Below are positions 8,180 to 15,930 of a DNA stretch of 64,000 bases, one piece after another. Under the pieces are notes generated by a model. The model saw only the letters and a program-made list of their open reading frames with translations. It searched no databases and was not told the origin of the DNA. The stretch spans positions 248,001 to 312,000 of the forward strand of contig NZ_CP181045.1 in assembly GCF_047795645.1 (NCBI RefSeq), given 5' to 3'. The DNA is from Salipaludibacillus sp047795645. GTDB lineage: Bacteria > Bacillota > Bacilli > Bacillales > Salisediminibacteriaceae. The translations under genes were made by a program, and so were the position numbers. Each line of letters starts with the position of its first letter. Position 1 is the first letter of the stretch.

Positions 8180-8452
8180 ATGAACAAGACAGAACTTATC
8201 AATGCAGTTGCTGAAAAGACAGAACTATCTAAGAAAGATGCGACGAGTGCTGTTGATTCAGTTTTTGAAGTCATCACTGGTTCACTTCAAAATGGTGAAA
8301 AAGTCCAACTTATTGGATTTGGTAACTTTGAAGTACGTGAGCGTGCGGCTCGTAAAGGCCGTAACCCACAAACAGGTGAAGAAATTGAAATCGCAGCAAG
8401 TAATGTGCCAGCATTCAAACCTGGTAAAGCTCTTAAAGACGCAGTCAAGTAA
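8180..8452 (+). CDS. hbs: DNA-binding protein HU
   Basis: Small basic histone-like protein that binds and bends DNA without strong sequence preference, as a homodimer on the nucleoid. 90 residues, the exact family size. It starts MNKTELINAVAEKTELSKKD and carries the DNA-arm signature GFGNFEVRERAARKGRNPQ. The ATG at 8180 lies behind GAAGGAGGTG. A GTG at 8171 in the same frame is part of the ribosome site, not a start. It is monocistronic with its own terminator, between spoIVA and folE as in B. subtilis. Confidence 0.98.
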   Translation: MNKTELINAVAEKTELSKKDATSAVDSVFEVITGSLQNGEKVQLIGFGNFEVRERAARKGRNPQTGEEIEIAASNVPAFKPGKALKDAVK

Positions 8453-8481
8453 GTACATATAGGGCTGTATGTTTAAATAAA

Positions 8482-8522
8482 GGCGTTCCCACTAGCACTT
8501 AGCTTTTGGGACGCTTTTTTTT
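8482..8522 (+). terminator. Intrinsic terminator after hbs
   Basis: GCGT-CCCA (with one bulged T) pairs with TGGGACGC, followed by eight T residues. Repeat copy 4 follows directly. Confidence 0.85.
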
Positions 8523-8619
8523 ACACTTTAAGAATGTTTAACTTCGCTAATGGATTAAAGTATAAGATAAATTAAGGTTTTCGCCATGAAGGACTTGGTG
8601 GCAAGCCGAGTTTTTCTAA
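8523..8619 (+). repeat. Dispersed ~96-nt repeat, copy 4 of 4
   Basis: The most diverged copy. The 3' hairpin reads CTTGGT/GCCGAG and the alternative reads TCGCCA/TGGTGG. Every change keeps pairing through G-U wobbles in both alternatives, which is what selection on RNA structure would look like. TTTTTC follows as in the other copies. Confidence 0.85.
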
Positions 8620-8724
8620 TAAGCAAAGTCTCTAATTATCGAGAAAGTTATTAGCTTTGACTCAAATCAGCATATGACATTAATCAAGACGTTGTGCTGT
8701 TAAAAAAATGAAAGTTCCCAATTC

Positions 8725-8754
8725 TTGTTTTTATTAAAACGCTTGTGCTAGAAT
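8725..8754 (+). promoter_or_regulatory. Sigma-A promoter of folE-mtrB
   Basis: TTGTTT (8725-8730), 18 nt, then TAGAAT (8749-8754), preceded by TGC as an extended -10. It lies about 60 nt before folE. Confidence 0.6.
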
Positions 8755-8815
8755 TTTAAAGAATAGATATTATTACATAACATATTAAGATGACGTGAAA
8801 CGGAGGCAATATAAA

Positions 8816-9382
8816 ATGAGTGAAGTAGACCATGAGAAAATAGAGAAAGCAGTAACAATGATTCTTGAAGCGATTGGTGAAGATCCGAATCGTGAAGGTC
8901 TTTTAGATACGCCTAGTCGTGTAGCAAGAATGTATGAAGAAGTGTTTCAAGGCTTAAGGCAAGATCCAAAAGAACATTTCAAAACTGTATTTGGTGAAGA
9001 ACACGAAGAACTCGTTTTAGTAAAAGATATTCCTTTCTATTCTATGTGTGAGCATCACTTGGTTCCTTTTTTTGGGAAAGTTCACATTGGATATCTACCA
9101 AGCGGAGGAAAAGTAACGGGATTAAGCAAGCTAGCCCGTGCTGTTGAAGCAGTGACTAGAAGGCCGCAATTACAGGAGAGAATTACTTCTACAATTGCTG
9201 ATTCAATGGTTGAGACATTAGACCCTAGAGGTGTGATTGTCGTTATAGAGGCTGAGCATATGTGCATGACAATGAGAGGTGTACGTAAACCAGGAGCAAT
9301 GACTGTGACCTCAGCCGTAAGGGGAGCATTTGAGCGCAATGATGCTGCTAGAGCTGAAGTATTGGCCTTTATTAATAAATAG
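8816..9382 (+). CDS. folE: GTP cyclohydrolase I
   Basis: Converts GTP to dihydroneopterin triphosphate, the first step of folate synthesis. Family motifs are clear: FYSMCEHHLVPFFGKVHIGY with zinc ligands Cys and His, GLSKLARAVE, and the later EAEHMCMTMRGV with the second zinc cysteine. 188 residues from the ATG at 8816, which has CGGAGG nine bases upstream; the frame opens seven codons earlier without a ribosome site. B. subtilis calls this gene mtrA, in operon with mtrB, as here. Confidence 0.97.
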   Translation: MSEVDHEKIEKAVTMILEAIGEDPNREGLLDTPSRVARMYEEVFQGLRQDPKEHFKTVFGEEHEELVLVKDIPFYSMCEHHLVPFFGKVHIGYLPSGGKVTGLSKLARAVEAVTRRPQLQERITSTIADSMVETLDPRGVIVVIEAEHMCMTMRGVRKPGAMTVTSAVRGAFERNDAARAEVLAFINK

Positions 9383-9399
9383 AAGGTTATCACAACGGT

Positions 9400-9466
9400 A
9401 TCAGCAAGTGGTTCAGTGAAATGAGTATAAAGGTAAACCCTATTTATTATATATAGGTCTTGCTAG
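9400..9466 (+). other. Structured folE-mtrB spacer
   Basis: The 156-nt spacer holds nested inverted repeats: AGCAAG near 9401 with CTTGCT near 9459, and CCCTAT with ATATAGG inside it. No promoter is obvious. It could affect mRNA stability or the folE/mtrB ratio; that is inference. Confidence 0.3.
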
Positions 9467-9538
9467 TGGTGATTCTATTAGGATGATAAGATACATGGTC
9501 TATAAATAATATGAAGTGAAGCTAGGAGGGAGATCAAG

Positions 9539-9757
9539 GTGGCAGAATCTAATGATTATATTGTAATTAAAGCTCAGGAAGATGGAGTAAATGTTATTGG
9601 TTTAACGAGAGGTACCGATACGAGATTTCATCATTCTGAGAAACTAGATAAAAACGAAATGATGATTGCGCAATTTACCGAACATACTTCGGCAATTAAA
9701 ATCCGTGGAAAAGCAACGCTTCAAACAGCGCATGGAGAAATGAACAATAATGAGTAA
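9539..9757 (+). CDS. mtrB: Tryptophan RNA-binding attenuation protein (TRAP)
   Basis: Forms an 11-subunit ring that, loaded with tryptophan, wraps RNA carrying (G/U)AG triplets and shuts down trp genes. 72 residues, highly conserved: DGVNVIGLTRGTDTRFHHSE, KLDKNEM, AQFTEHTSAIKIRGKA. The KIRGKA and HHSEKLDK parts belong to the lysine/arginine RNA contacts known in the family. Start is GTG at 9539 behind AGGAGGGAG. It is the second gene of the folE operon. Its target is visible in this window at 19721-19807. Confidence 0.98.
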   Translation: MAESNDYIVIKAQEDGVNVIGLTRGTDTRFHHSEKLDKNEMMIAQFTEHTSAIKIRGKATLQTAHGEMNNNE

Positions 9758-9783
9758 AGTAGGGTTTCCTGCTTTACTTTTTC
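9754..9783 (+). terminator. Intrinsic terminator after mtrB
   Basis: GTAAAGTAGG pairs with CCTGCTTTAC (10 bp, one G-U) and is followed by TTTTTCTTTTTT. The stem overlaps the mtrB stop codon. Confidence 0.92.
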
Positions 9784-9932
9784 TTTTTTACCTAGTGTTA
9801 GTCTCATTGAACAAGAGTGCTTGCAAATAGAAATGTAGCGTTAATAAATAGGTAGATTAAATTTTTTAAAAGACGGTTACTTGTGTTTAAGTAAACAACT
9901 CAAAATGTGTTGTTATTTATTTTATGGATTTC

Positions 9933-9961
9933 TTATCGGTATGAAGCAATTGTGATATACT
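9933..9961 (+). promoter_or_regulatory. Probable promoter of hepS-menG
   Basis: TATACT (9956-9961), with TTATCG 17 nt upstream as a weak -35, lies 70 nt before hepS. Nothing else stands out in the 250 nt between the mtrB terminator and hepS. Confidence 0.45.
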
Positions 9962-10031
9962 AGATATGTGTGACATCGACCGAATGATTCAGACGATAAC
10001 ATTGAGATTTTCATTGCTGGGGGACTTTTGA

Positions 10032-10847
10032 ATGACTGCACTCTATGAGGATAACCGAGAAATACATGAGGTGTTTGAGAGCTTCTATCGAAGTATAAAA
10101 CACCCTTATTTAAAGAAATTTATAGACGATCCAGTGATCGACGAAGATCAGGCAACGATTCTTTTCTTATTATTAAAAGAAAAAGAATTTCCAAAAAAGT
10201 ACACTCATGACTGTATTTTAACAGCTTTGCTTGTACAAGCTGCACTCGATACACATGAGATTGTTAATATTCATGGGTTAGGCTCAGAAAAAGTGAAAAC
10301 AAAACGCCAGTTGACTGTTTTAGCTGGAGATTATTATAGTAGCTTATACTATTATGTGCTTTCGAAGATTGAGGATGTCTCACTCATCAGAGTTCTGGCA
10401 AAATCAATTCAAGAAATTAACGAATCAAAGATGAATATTTATAAACAACATAGGAAAAGAGTTCAACCTACTATAGGAGATTTGAAGACAATAAATGCTT
10501 CGTTGTTGAAAAATATATCTGATATGATTCATTTATCAAAATGGTCTGCGATGATAGGTGAATTCTTTTTACTGAAATCTTTACTTAAAGAAAGATCTCT
10601 TTTCATCGAGCACGGGTACGATGGAAAAGCATTAAATTTCTTTCGGAGAATAGAAAATATAAAAACATCTACCGTAAGTGAACACGCTTATTTGACTCAG
10701 TTTAATCAATATATTGAGGAAACGGCTGACAATTTACAAAAATTAACATTGGGGAAGGTTGGTATAGCTGACTTTATTCAGGCAAGAGTGGATAAATTGT
10801 TACTTGAATATCAATACAATGAACAATGTGCGGTAGAGGAAGGGTAA
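10032..10847 (+). CDS. hepS: Heptaprenyl diphosphate synthase component I
   Basis: Small non-catalytic subunit of the heteromeric heptaprenyl diphosphate synthase that makes the C35 side chain of menaquinone-7. 271 residues, alpha-helical, with no DDxxD motif. The family stretch TVLAGDYYSSLYYYVLSKI is present near residue 95. Its partner hepT lies 3.3 kb downstream, separated by menG and three futalosine-pathway genes. In B. subtilis the order is hepS-menG-hepT without the insertion. menG starts 3 nt after the stop, implying co-translation. Confidence 0.92.
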   Translation: MTALYEDNREIHEVFESFYRSIKHPYLKKFIDDPVIDEDQATILFLLLKEKEFPKKYTHDCILTALLVQAALDTHEIVNIHGLGSEKVKTKRQLTVLAGDYYSSLYYYVLSKIEDVSLIRVLAKSIQEINESKMNIYKQHRKRVQPTIGDLKTINASLLKNISDMIHLSKWSAMIGEFFLLKSLLKERSLFIEHGYDGKALNFFRRIENIKTSTVSEHAYLTQFNQYIEETADNLQKLTLGKVGIADFIQARVDKLLLEYQYNEQCAVEEG

Positions 10848-10850
10848 GAT

Positions 10851-11552
10851 ATGTCCCGGTCTAAAGAAGAACGTGTACACGATGTATTTCAATCCATTTC
10901 AGGGCAGTATGACAAGATGAATGCAATTATTAGTTTTCAAAGGCACCTATCTTGGAGAAAGGATACAATGAAAAAAATGGCAGTACCTAAGGATGCTTCA
11001 GCTTTAGATGTTTGTTGCGGAACGGCAGACTGGACGATTCATCTTGGTGAAGCTGTAGGTCCTGACGGGGACGTCATAGGACTTGATTTTAGTGAAAATA
11101 TGCTCTCAGTGGGGCATGATAAAGTGAATGAAAGGAAACTTTCGCAAGTGAAACTCATTCACGGGAATGCCATGGAGTTACCTTTTGAGGATAATCATTT
11201 TGATTATGTAACTATCGGTTTTGGATTAAGGAATGTTCCTGATTATTTACAAGTACTAAAAGAGATGAGAAGGGTTGTGAAACCTGATGGAATGGTTGTC
11301 TGTTTAGAAACATCACAACCATCGATGATTGGTTTCAAACAAGCCTATTGGTTTTATTTCAAACATGTTATGCCTTTTTTTGGAAAGGTATTTGCAAAGA
11401 GTTATGAAGAATATTCATGGTTACAAGAGTCAAGTCAATCATTTCCTGGTAAACAAGAACTAAAGGATTTATTTTTAGAAGCAGGATTTCAAACTGTAAA
11501 GTATAAATCTTACTCTGGCGGAGTAGCTGCGTCTCATTTTGCAACAAAATAA
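10851..11552 (+). CDS. menG: Demethylmenaquinone methyltransferase
   Basis: SAM-dependent C-methyltransferase for the last step of menaquinone synthesis. 233 residues. Motifs: KEERVHDVFQSIS at the N-terminus, the SAM-binding DVCCGTADWT near residue 48, GLDFSENML, and YVTIGFGLRNVPD near residue 120. It sits between hepS and the mqn genes, so the methylation step is grouped with side-chain supply. Length and motifs are normal. Confidence 0.96.
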   Translation: MSRSKEERVHDVFQSISGQYDKMNAIISFQRHLSWRKDTMKKMAVPKDASALDVCCGTADWTIHLGEAVGPDGDVIGLDFSENMLSVGHDKVNERKLSQVKLIHGNAMELPFEDNHFDYVTIGFGLRNVPDYLQVLKEMRRVVKPDGMVVCLETSQPSMIGFKQAYWFYFKHVMPFFGKVFAKSYEEYSWLQESSQSFPGKQELKDLFLEAGFQTVKYKSYSGGVAASHFATK

Positions 11553-11782
11553 ACGAAATAATTTCATAGGTATGTAAACATAATTTTTAATGATAACTCA
11601 ACAGGCACAGAGAGGGTTTCATCTGCTATTGAGAAAATTTGGCAAGTTATGAGCCTCTTAGGTGCAATCCAACAAAATAAAAAGATATTAATATCAAATA
11701 TAACTTTAAACGTAGAAGTGATATAGATTTTAGCTAGTAAATGTACGGAAGTCATTTTTTGGAAGTTAAAGTGGGGATTTAG

Positions 11783-12643
11783 ATGAAAAAAATAAAAATA
11801 ATTTTAGAGATGATTAAATTTGAACATACGGTTTTTGCTTTACCTTTCGCTTTTTTAGGTGCTGTTTTGGGAAGTCTATTAATAGAAGGAAACTGGCCAT
11901 CTATATTGGAATGGGTTTGGATTACTTTAGCGATGGTAGGTGCAAGGAGTGCTGCAATGTCGTTAAATCGTTTAATTGATGCGAAGATTGATGCAGATAA
12001 TCCAAGAACGGAAGGCCGTGCAATTCCTGCTGGACTTCTTTCCAAATTAGAAACGGGTATGTTTATTGCCGGATCATTTGGGCTGTTGTTATTTTCTGCG
12101 TACCAGCTAAATATGCTTGCTGTATATTTGCTACCAATCACCGTATTTTTTCTTGTATTCTATTCTTATACAAAAAGATTCACTTGGCTTTGTCATGTCT
12201 TTTTAGGTATGACAATAGCTATAGCCCCTCTTGGTGGTTGGGTAGGTGCAACTGGAACGTTAACATGGGAAGCTTTTGTCTTGTTCTTGGCAGTTGCTTT
12301 CTGGACTGCTGGATTTGATGTAATTTATGCGACGCAGGATGCTGAATATGATAAAGAAGTGAAATTGTATTCCATTCCTAGTCACTTTGGAATTGAGAAA
12401 GCGTTATTAATTGCAAAAGGATTCCATATCATTAGTTTCTCAGCTATGCTTTCGCTCTTTTTTATTACGCCACTAGGTTGGATATTTTTAATAGGAATCT
12501 TTATTGTCGGTGCGATTATGGTTTATGAGCATTCCCTTGTCTCACCAAAAGATCTATCTAAAGTGAGTGTTGCATTTTTCACGATGAATGGAATTATTAG
12601 TATGGTTATGCTCGCATTTACGATTGGAGATTTACTGTTATGA
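11783..12643 (+). CDS. mqnP: UbiA-family prenyltransferase, MqnP type
   Basis: Membrane prenyltransferase with about eight helices in 286 residues. The two aspartate motifs of the family are visible: NRLIDAKID near residue 64 and DAEYDKEV near 187. Homology alone would say 4-hydroxybenzoate polyprenyltransferase. Neighbours ubiX and mqnA make the futalosine-pathway enzyme that attaches the polyprenyl tail to the naphthoate ring the better assignment. It overlaps ubiX by 4 nt (ATGA). The 230-nt gap before it has no ORF and no clear promoter, so it may be read through from menG. Confidence 0.85.
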   Translation: MKKIKIILEMIKFEHTVFALPFAFLGAVLGSLLIEGNWPSILEWVWITLAMVGARSAAMSLNRLIDAKIDADNPRTEGRAIPAGLLSKLETGMFIAGSFGLLLFSAYQLNMLAVYLLPITVFFLVFYSYTKRFTWLCHVFLGMTIAIAPLGGWVGATGTLTWEAFVLFLAVAFWTAGFDVIYATQDAEYDKEVKLYSIPSHFGIEKALLIAKGFHIISFSAMLSLFFITPLGWIFLIGIFIVGAIMVYEHSLVSPKDLSKVSVAFFTMNGIISMVMLAFTIGDLLL

Positions 12644-13245
12644 AGATAGATGATGAAAAAAAAGTCGTGACTGTAGCTATAACAGGAGCAAGCGGTGCTG
12701 TATATGGTGTACGATTTGTGCAAGCACTTTTAAGGGGTGGGCATACAGTTCACTTTTTACTAACAGGAGCTGCATGGCAAGTGCTTTATTATGAATTAAA
12801 AATGGATACAGAAAATAAACAAAAATGTTTACATGACTTGTTTGGTGGTTTTGAAAACTTCCATTATCACTCCCAGCAGGATTTTTCAGCTCCAATAGCT
12901 AGTGGATCGGCACAAAATGATGGAATGATTATTATTCCTTGTTCTATGGGGACGTTGGCAAAGATATCACATGGGATATCGAGTAATTTGTTAGAACGAG
13001 CTGCGGATGTCACTTTAAAGGAACGCAGGAAATTAGTCATTGTGCCGAGAGAAACTCCTTTAAGCTCTATTCACCTTGAAAATATGAAACGTGTAAGTGA
13101 TCTAGGCGGTATTATCGTACCTGCAATGCCAGGTTTCTATCATAATCCGCAATCAATGGACGACCTGATTAACTTTGTCGTAGGAAAAGTACTGGATCAG
13201 GTGGGAGTCGAACATGACTTGTTTGCCCGCTGGGGAGGAAGCTGA
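12640..13245 (+). CDS. ubiX: UbiX-family flavin prenyltransferase
   Basis: Makes prenylated FMN, the cofactor of UbiD-type decarboxylases. 201 residues. It begins with the flavodoxin-like TGASGAVYGVRFVQAL near residue 14; PCSMGTLAKISHGISSNLLERAADV and LVIVPRETPLSSIHLENM are strongly conserved signatures. In a futalosine pathway it would supply the decarboxylase acting on the naphthoate ring; that UbiD-type partner is not in the window. Overlaps mqnP by four bases and precedes mqnA by two. Confidence 0.93.
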   Translation: MKIDDEKKVVTVAITGASGAVYGVRFVQALLRGGHTVHFLLTGAAWQVLYYELKMDTENKQKCLHDLFGGFENFHYHSQQDFSAPIASGSAQNDGMIIIPCSMGTLAKISHGISSNLLERAADVTLKERRKLVIVPRETPLSSIHLENMKRVSDLGGIIVPAMPGFYHNPQSMDDLINFVVGKVLDQVGVEHDLFARWGGS

Positions 13246-13247
13246 TC

Positions 13248-14105
13248 GTGGGTCTTGTTATAGGTGAAATATCTTACACAAACATTTTGCCAATGTTTTA
13301 TTATATTCAACGCGAAAGACTAATGAACCTAGGCTGTGAATTTGTTCCAGCAATCCCTTCAAAGCTGAATGAAGATATGGCGACTGGAATAGTTGATGTT
13401 GGAGGAATTTCCTCCTTTTCATACGGAGAACACAGTGACGAATATCAAATATTAGCTGATCTATCCGTCTCATCGATCAGTAAAGTAGGATCCATTTTTT
13501 TGTTTTCGAAACGTCCTATTGAAGAATTGGAAGGATCAAATATTGGTCTAACTTCTAGTTCAGCAACTTCTGTTAATTTACTAAAAATAATCTTACACCG
13601 TTTTTATGAATTAAATGTTACTTATGAAACGACTGCTCCTGACTATAACCGTATGATGAAGCAGTATGATGCTTGGTTGTTAATTGGTGATGATGCAATC
13701 TTAGCTAGCTTATCAAGGGAAGAAACCATATACCAATATGATCTAGGTGAATTATGGGATAATTTCACTGGATTCCCAATGACATATGCGGTTTTTGCTG
13801 TTCGCAATGAAACGATAGAAACTCAAGCGGATTTACTTTCAGAAGTGCATTACCAATTTTTGAAAAGCAAAACACATTGTATTGACAATGGCTTTCAAGA
13901 AATGATTAAATCTATACAATATCAATTGGGTGGAACGACCTCGTTTTGGAAAGACTATTTTTCTGGATTGAATTATCAACTTTCCGGGCGGCATTTAGAA
14001 GGACTGTATTATTTCTTCGATTTGGCCTGGGATTTAAATTTACTGGAAAAACCAGTGAAGAATATATCAATTTGGAAGCCATCCGGGCAATTTCACTCTG
14101 TTTAA
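13248..14105 (+). CDS. mqnA: Chorismate dehydratase MqnA
   Basis: First enzyme of the futalosine route to menaquinone, converting chorismate to 3-enolpyruvylbenzoate. 285 residues of the periplasmic-binding-protein-like fold without a signal peptide. It starts with GEISYTNILPMFYYI and continues with a VDVGGISSFSYGEHSDEY stretch; LTSSSATSVNLLKI is the family ligand loop. Start is GTG, two bases after ubiX. Its presence shows that this organism does not depend on the MenF-MenD route of B. subtilis. The chorismate synthase gene lies 3 kb downstream. Confidence 0.92.
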   Translation: MGLVIGEISYTNILPMFYYIQRERLMNLGCEFVPAIPSKLNEDMATGIVDVGGISSFSYGEHSDEYQILADLSVSSISKVGSIFLFSKRPIEELEGSNIGLTSSSATSVNLLKIILHRFYELNVTYETTAPDYNRMMKQYDAWLLIGDDAILASLSREETIYQYDLGELWDNFTGFPMTYAVFAVRNETIETQADLLSEVHYQFLKSKTHCIDNGFQEMIKSIQYQLGGTTSFWKDYFSGLNYQLSGRHLEGLYYFFDLAWDLNLLEKPVKNISIWKPSGQFHSV

Positions 14106-14119
14106 CAAGGTGGAGTAGT

Positions 14120-15091
14120 ATGAAACTAACTGATATTTACTGGCATTTACGTTCTGATATTATGAAAATTGAAAAAGAAATTGAGAATAACATTGATGCA
14201 GACCATCCTGTATTGCAAGAAGCTACTTCCCACTTATTAAAGGCTGGTGGAAAAAGAATTCGGCCAGTCTTTGTATTATTATCGGCTCAATTCGGCGATT
14301 ATGATTTGGAAAAAATCAAACATGTAGCTGTTCCGTTGGAGTTAATACATATGGGTTCTCTCGTTCACGATGACGTCATTGATGACGCGGAACTCCGACG
14401 TGGGAAAAAGACGATAAAGTCAAAGTGGGATAATCGTGTAGCGATGTATACAGGCGATTATATTTTTGCGAAAGCTGTTGAATTCGCTACGTATAGTGAA
14501 ACTCCTCAACTTCACCGAATTCTTTCTGACGCTATGGTGGAAATGGTTATTGGAGAAGTTGAACAAATTCGCGACCAATATAATTGGTATCAAGACCTAC
14601 GTATTTACTTGAGGAGAATTAAAAGGAAAACAGCATTATTGATCTCTGCTAGCTGTCAGTTGGGAGCGTTAGTTGCTGGAGTATCATTGAAAAATCAAAA
14701 GCAATTAGAGCTTTATGGCTACAATGTTGGAATGGCGTTTCAAATTACCGATGATATTTTGGATTTTGTTGGAACAGAAAAGGACCTTGGGAAACCAGCT
14801 GGAAGTGATTTGGCTCAAGGAAATGTGACATTACCTGCTCTTTACGCAATGAATCAGGATCCGCAATTAAAGCGAGAAATTATTTCTTTGCTAAAAGATG
14901 AAAGCGGAGAACCAATGGACATGTCTGATATTATTTACCGTATTAAACAAACTGGGGCGATTGATTATTCACAGCAGATTGCCGACCAATATTTAAAAAA
15001 AGCGTTAAACTCTCTTGAACCATTGCCTGACATTCAAGCAAAAAAAGCTCTAATTCAAATTGCCGAGTATATTGGCGAACGAAAGTTTTGA
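14120..15091 (+). CDS. hepT: Heptaprenyl diphosphate synthase component II
   Basis: Catalytic subunit that elongates allylic diphosphates with isopentenyl diphosphate to C35. 323 residues. The first aspartate-rich motif DDVIDDAELRRG is near residue 84 and the second DDILDF near 212; GGKRIRPV near 45 binds diphosphate. The ATG at 14120 lies behind AAGGTGG. The same frame is open to 13946 inside mqnA, which is not a start. It follows mqnA by 14 nt and closes the menaquinone cluster. Confidence 0.96.
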   Translation: MKLTDIYWHLRSDIMKIEKEIENNIDADHPVLQEATSHLLKAGGKRIRPVFVLLSAQFGDYDLEKIKHVAVPLELIHMGSLVHDDVIDDAELRRGKKTIKSKWDNRVAMYTGDYIFAKAVEFATYSETPQLHRILSDAMVEMVIGEVEQIRDQYNWYQDLRIYLRRIKRKTALLISASCQLGALVAGVSLKNQKQLELYGYNVGMAFQITDDILDFVGTEKDLGKPAGSDLAQGNVTLPALYAMNQDPQLKREIISLLKDESGEPMDMSDIIYRIKQTGAIDYSQQIADQYLKKALNSLEPLPDIQAKKALIQIAEYIGERKF

Positions 15092-15100
15092 TACTAATAA

Positions 15101-15133
15101 AATCCCTCTCGCGTGAAATATGCAAGAGGGATT
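15101..15133 (+). terminator. Hairpin after hepT
   Basis: AATCCCTCT pairs perfectly with AGAGGGATT. No T tract follows, so it may be a weak terminator or a 3'-end stabilising hairpin. Confidence 0.6.
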
Positions 15134-15192
15134 CTGTACAATATTTAAGTAAAAACTCTAGATATTAAAAAGTATTTTTGACATTAGCTAGT

Positions 15193-15221
15193 TTGTTAAT
15201 TGTTATAATTTTTGCTATAAT
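15193..15221 (+). promoter_or_regulatory. Sigma-A promoter of ndk
   Basis: TTGTTA (15193-15198), 17 nt, then TATAAT (15216-15221), preceded by TGC as an extended -10. The start of ndk is 44 nt downstream. A TTGACA at 15178 with TATAAT at 15204 is also present but has a 20-nt spacer. Confidence 0.75.
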
Positions 15222-15264
15222 CAAAAAGGTTTGTTATACATTTATATTGTTGGGGGAATCGAAT

Positions 15265-15708
15265 ATGGAACGTACATTTATGATGGTAAAACCTGATGGA
15301 GTACAACGAAATTTAATTGGTGAAGTCATTTCGCGGTTTGAATTGAAAGGGTATACATTGGTCGGATCTAAAGTATTACATATAACGAAAGAGTTGGCGG
15401 AAAAGCATTATAGTGAACATAAAGACCGTCCCTTCTTTCAGAAACTTGTCTCATTTATCACATCTGGACCTGTATTTGCGATGGTTTGGGAAGGCGACGA
15501 AATAATAGCTGAATCGAGAAGAATGATTGGCAAAACAAATCCTAAAGAGGCAGACCTCGGAACAATTCGGGGTGACTTTGGTTTACAAACTTCGAAAAAC
15601 CTGATTCATGGTTCTGATTCTGTGGAAAGTGCCAAACGAGAAATAGCTTTATTTTTTGATGACAGTGAAATTGTCTCATATGAAAAAGATAATTTAAAAT
15701 GGATTTAA
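15265..15708 (+). CDS. ndk: Nucleoside diphosphate kinase
   Basis: Transfers the gamma-phosphate of ATP to nucleoside diphosphates through a phosphohistidine. 147 residues. MERTFMMVKPDGVQRNLIGE opens the protein and the active-site histidine is in NLIHGSDSVESA near residue 115. ATG at 15265 is preceded by TGGGGGAAT. The frame is open 29 codons further up through the promoter, which is excluded. Monocistronic, with its own promoter and a bidirectional terminator. Confidence 0.97.
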   Translation: MERTFMMVKPDGVQRNLIGEVISRFELKGYTLVGSKVLHITKELAEKHYSEHKDRPFFQKLVSFITSGPVFAMVWEGDEIIAESRRMIGKTNPKEADLGTIRGDFGLQTSKNLIHGSDSVESAKREIALFFDDSEIVSYEKDNLKWI

Positions 15709-15710
15709 TC

Positions 15711-15742
15711 AAAAAGCTGCCTTCTGAGGCAGCTTTTTGTAT
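15711..15742 (+). terminator. Intrinsic terminator after ndk
   Basis: AAAAAGCTGCC pairs perfectly with GGCAGCTTTTT around TTCTGA. It can act in either direction. Confidence 0.92.
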
Positions 15743-15930
15743 TTGTAGTCAAAATTTTTGAAGAGAAATCCGGAAGCAGTCAAATCTTGTGTGGTAAGCG
15801 GATTTATTTTTAATAATCAACACGACTGTTTAAAAATAGAAAAAGAAACTTATAGTCGAGAGAACAAAAATATGATAAAAATATAGATAGGTTTAATTTA
15901 TGGAGTCTAGGAGATGAGAGGGTTTTGACA

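Noticed and set aside
11553..11782. Possible small gene or RNA in the menG-mqnP gap
   Set aside because: Only a weak GATATTAATATC palindrome and an uninterpretable reverse ORF were seen; no promoter, ribosome site or stable hairpin.
15739..15930. Sigma-D promoter for cheR
   Set aside because: A TAAA word and a GTCGAGAG word are present but their spacing does not fit TAAA-N15-GCCGATAT.
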